A DNA stretch of 64,000 nt, taken from the NCBI RefSeq assembly GCF_030406325.1, contig NZ_JAUEQY010000023.1:62001-126000 (forward strand). The letters are read 5' to 3'. The position numbers and the translations under genes were made by a program. The first letter of the stretch is position 1. Every line of letters begins with the position of its first letter. Source of the stretch: Actinomadura sp. DC4 (GTDB taxonomy: Bacteria; Actinomycetota; Actinomycetes; Streptosporangiales; Streptosporangiaceae). A model generated the notes under the pieces. The model ran no database searches, was not told the DNA's origin, and saw only the letters and a program-made list of their open reading frames with translations. Shown piece after piece: positions 63,301-64,000 of the stretch.

Positions 63301-64000
63301 GACCGGATCGAGTGGGGGCGGATCGACCACTACCCGATCTCCTACAGCGACCTGGGCGCGGCCGAGGAGGCGGCGGCCCAGTGGGCCACCCGCGGCGGCG
63401 GCCACATCCGCGTCGGCCCGCTGAACATCCGGCTGCACAGCGCCAACTTCCCGGTCCAGTACGCCTACGGCCGGTCGAGTTCGTCCGCCCTGACCGCGCG
63501 CGCCGGTGTGTGGTCCTCACTGGGGTTCGTGTACGAGGGGCCGGTCCGGCTGTTCACGTTCGGTACCCGCTTCCACGTCGAGGTCCAGCTGACCTTCGAG
63601 CCGGAGCTCGCCTCCGGGGGCACCGTGACCGGGGCGGTGACCGGGGCCGTGCGGCGCCTGTTCAGCGGCCTGCCGGATCCCGTCGCGCGTACGGTCGCCC
63701 ACCGCGGGACGGTCCCCGGCCTGATGCGCTACGCCGTCGCCGAGGGCCTCAGCCCGCTGGCCGGCGGCGACACGGTTCCGCGTCCGCTGCCGAACCTGGG
63801 CGCGCCGGTCGTACGCCGGCGGCCGATCACCGGTCCGGAGCAGTGGGACGGTGTCCTCGGCACCCCTGAGACGCTGCGGTCCGACGACCAGCCCCTGGAG
63901 GTCTTCGGCGTCGCGGACCTGCGGAGGGTCGTCGCGGAGCTCCTCGACGAGGCCGGCGTGCCCGAGCGCACCTACGCCGACACGCTGGACGTGACGGTCA
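60334..64000 (+). CDS. Sixth giant bookended protein, truncated by window edge
   Basis: An open frame from ATG 60334 to the end of the window, at least 1222 residues, with no stop. It starts directly with the half-DUF397 motif M-W2-R-K-A-S-R-S...C15-V-E-A-G-A-A-V-L, close to that of the 971-residue protein. C15 is the only cysteine in the visible part. Helical region ~30-430, then the amphipathic beta-rich segments seen in the other giants (for example a stretch ending G-A-T-V-R-L-A-L-G-P-L near 465, and Y-T-R-L-Y with long alternating strands near 965). GGGAGTGG precedes the ATG. The C-terminal tag would lie outside the window. Other long frames across this interval are out-of-phase shadows. 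Confidence 0.87.
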   Translation, partial: MWRKASRSAHGPGACVEAGAAVLEPDRTLWMLAPGTGTRAAPLGRLAPSGRFEAAAPAAGAPLGRAYARARREFGLPASYRFTPSHADAMERLTTLASNGGSRALDWPAFARQVNRSLLARGGDLPVLLSAARLTRDVHGTEFTVEQLRKVRRLADAVRADTTVLARTGRAPGNEVRLDDLYAVIRTFPGVEGEVTAEDTRTLAGLVAGTAGIDALRDAWSAGARALRDDAAVALNQAMLAASGLGPALAVLGPDAAAGLDAPFGRLSEIVDGPWRPNLQERVEAARAALGEIETGVGEIYDAAVGALDQRVGALLADAPEPLRERFAAVDRAAGAAAVDDLLAIGVEAAAPPPDAPATTGDDQVRRARRLPGRVLFEAARNGRVIPWGEWGHVARVGAARPGADRALAEQATALLPEDRRPAVTDALVAEFERLGAAEAGRRLASAGGIRVPGATVRLALGPLTGAVYRRPEEVQSVQVGARPSQALDLPQIMTPSTYTEFTDSRSIAPETAGDGLMSIATGRWWMPSVGVLPTLTGRGSRTFGAYEGAVNASVQQIWHDRYAFFDVPGSRWSVTLTGGDGTERLATSPVGVTLAFAEDESPEDSGPPPETPMVAELPASPPAEMAEAFHGVLRRVTTIVESLVTDGGPGAAAAEITRRFPGADAAFGDSVSDVFAEPSLFAVAQHVLGHGYLSGEFRVNPQSEQWAALRLRGRVTSVRRVDTAHGYVQQDARHLFWSGESSGMSGGVSSGVQFAPNFPTFTVRGTPLTIGPIFSFSPGGSVNRSLAASMGAGDWRYLGYPSQRRVYRLAIDLGADVRSSRSSAAGAVPLAMIGYVAVPEREADRFERELRAVLDGFDPYGTGNALPVDGRHLTDRTPPLGILTGGSRGASVLDLLGGFERVISATMGQIDGAFGDARLATYAGPLTARQRHRLERALTQRFSLAAALPYTSQLISHRMSYTRLYQTNGGRLRLTVRVRSEQGTEWTGDRIEWGRIDHYPISYSDLGAAEEAAAQWATRGGGHIRVGPLNIRLHSANFPVQYAYGRSSSSALTARAGVWSSLGFVYEGPVRLFTFGTRFHVEVQLTFEPELASGGTVTGAVTGAVRRLFSGLPDPVARTVAHRGTVPGLMRYAVAEGLSPLAGGDTVPRPLPNLGAPVVRRRPITGPEQWDGVLGTPETLRSDDQPLEVFGVADLRRVVAELLDEAGVPERTYADTLDVTV

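Noticed and set aside
61155-63869. 904-codon plus-strand frame within the last giant gene
   Set aside because: Its translation is extremely Arg/Gly/Ala-rich. The frame from 60334 has natural composition, a ribosome binding site and the tag motif.

Overview
High-GC DNA with GTG and TTG starts, WXG100/type VII secretion (T7SS) genes, DUF397-type proteins and a MacB-like exporter all point to a filamentous actinomycete, possibly Streptosporangiales (Actinomadura-like). The order-level guess is weak. I see no rRNA or tRNA gene, insertion sequence, phage gene or CRISPR array.

Layout. 1-1879: an edge fragment and a CPA1-type Na+/H+ antiporter. 2070-17337: two giant genes (1744 and 3350 codons) that converge and overlap by 20 bases at their stops. 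17672-18106: a secreted cupin. 18217-30917: an operon of three small T7SS-type proteins followed by a 3647-residue WXG-headed giant. 31501-34021: an AraC-type regulator convergent with a plant-type (class II) ketol-acid reductoisomerase. 34367-43181: a compact T7SS core made of two WXG100 partners, EccD, a beta-helix/EccA fusion and EccC. 43187-43785: two small divergent proteins that each carry only the C-terminal half of DUF397. 43925-54079: a second convergent pair, a 2398-residue protein with an OTU-type protease domain and a 971-residue repeat protein. 54211-60264: a two-component system and a MacAB-like exporter with a lipoprotein. 60334-64000: a sixth large gene that runs off the right edge.

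Central observation. About 40 kb of the 64 kb encodes six very large proteins with one sequence signature. Each visible C-terminus stops directly after a short W..S..S....CV.VA motif, the first half of a DUF397 domain. Five of the six also start with a related W-R-[KT]-S...C-V-[QE]-A motif. Reading by eye, these proteins have almost no other cysteine: two in 1744 residues, two in 3350, two in 971, one in 3647, and three in 2398, where the third is the OTU catalytic cysteine. The missing second half of DUF397 (VRDSKDPDG...W...GEF) is encoded alone by the two small genes next to EccC.

Interpretation (inference). This looks like one T7SS-associated system in which giant, cysteine-poor proteins carry terminal half-domain tags. 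The tags could be completed by the small DUF397-half proteins, acting as chaperones or secretion adaptors, or be joined through the terminal cysteines. The WXG-headed giant would be the obvious T7SS substrate. The flanking antiporter, reductoisomerase and exporter look like ordinary neighbours.
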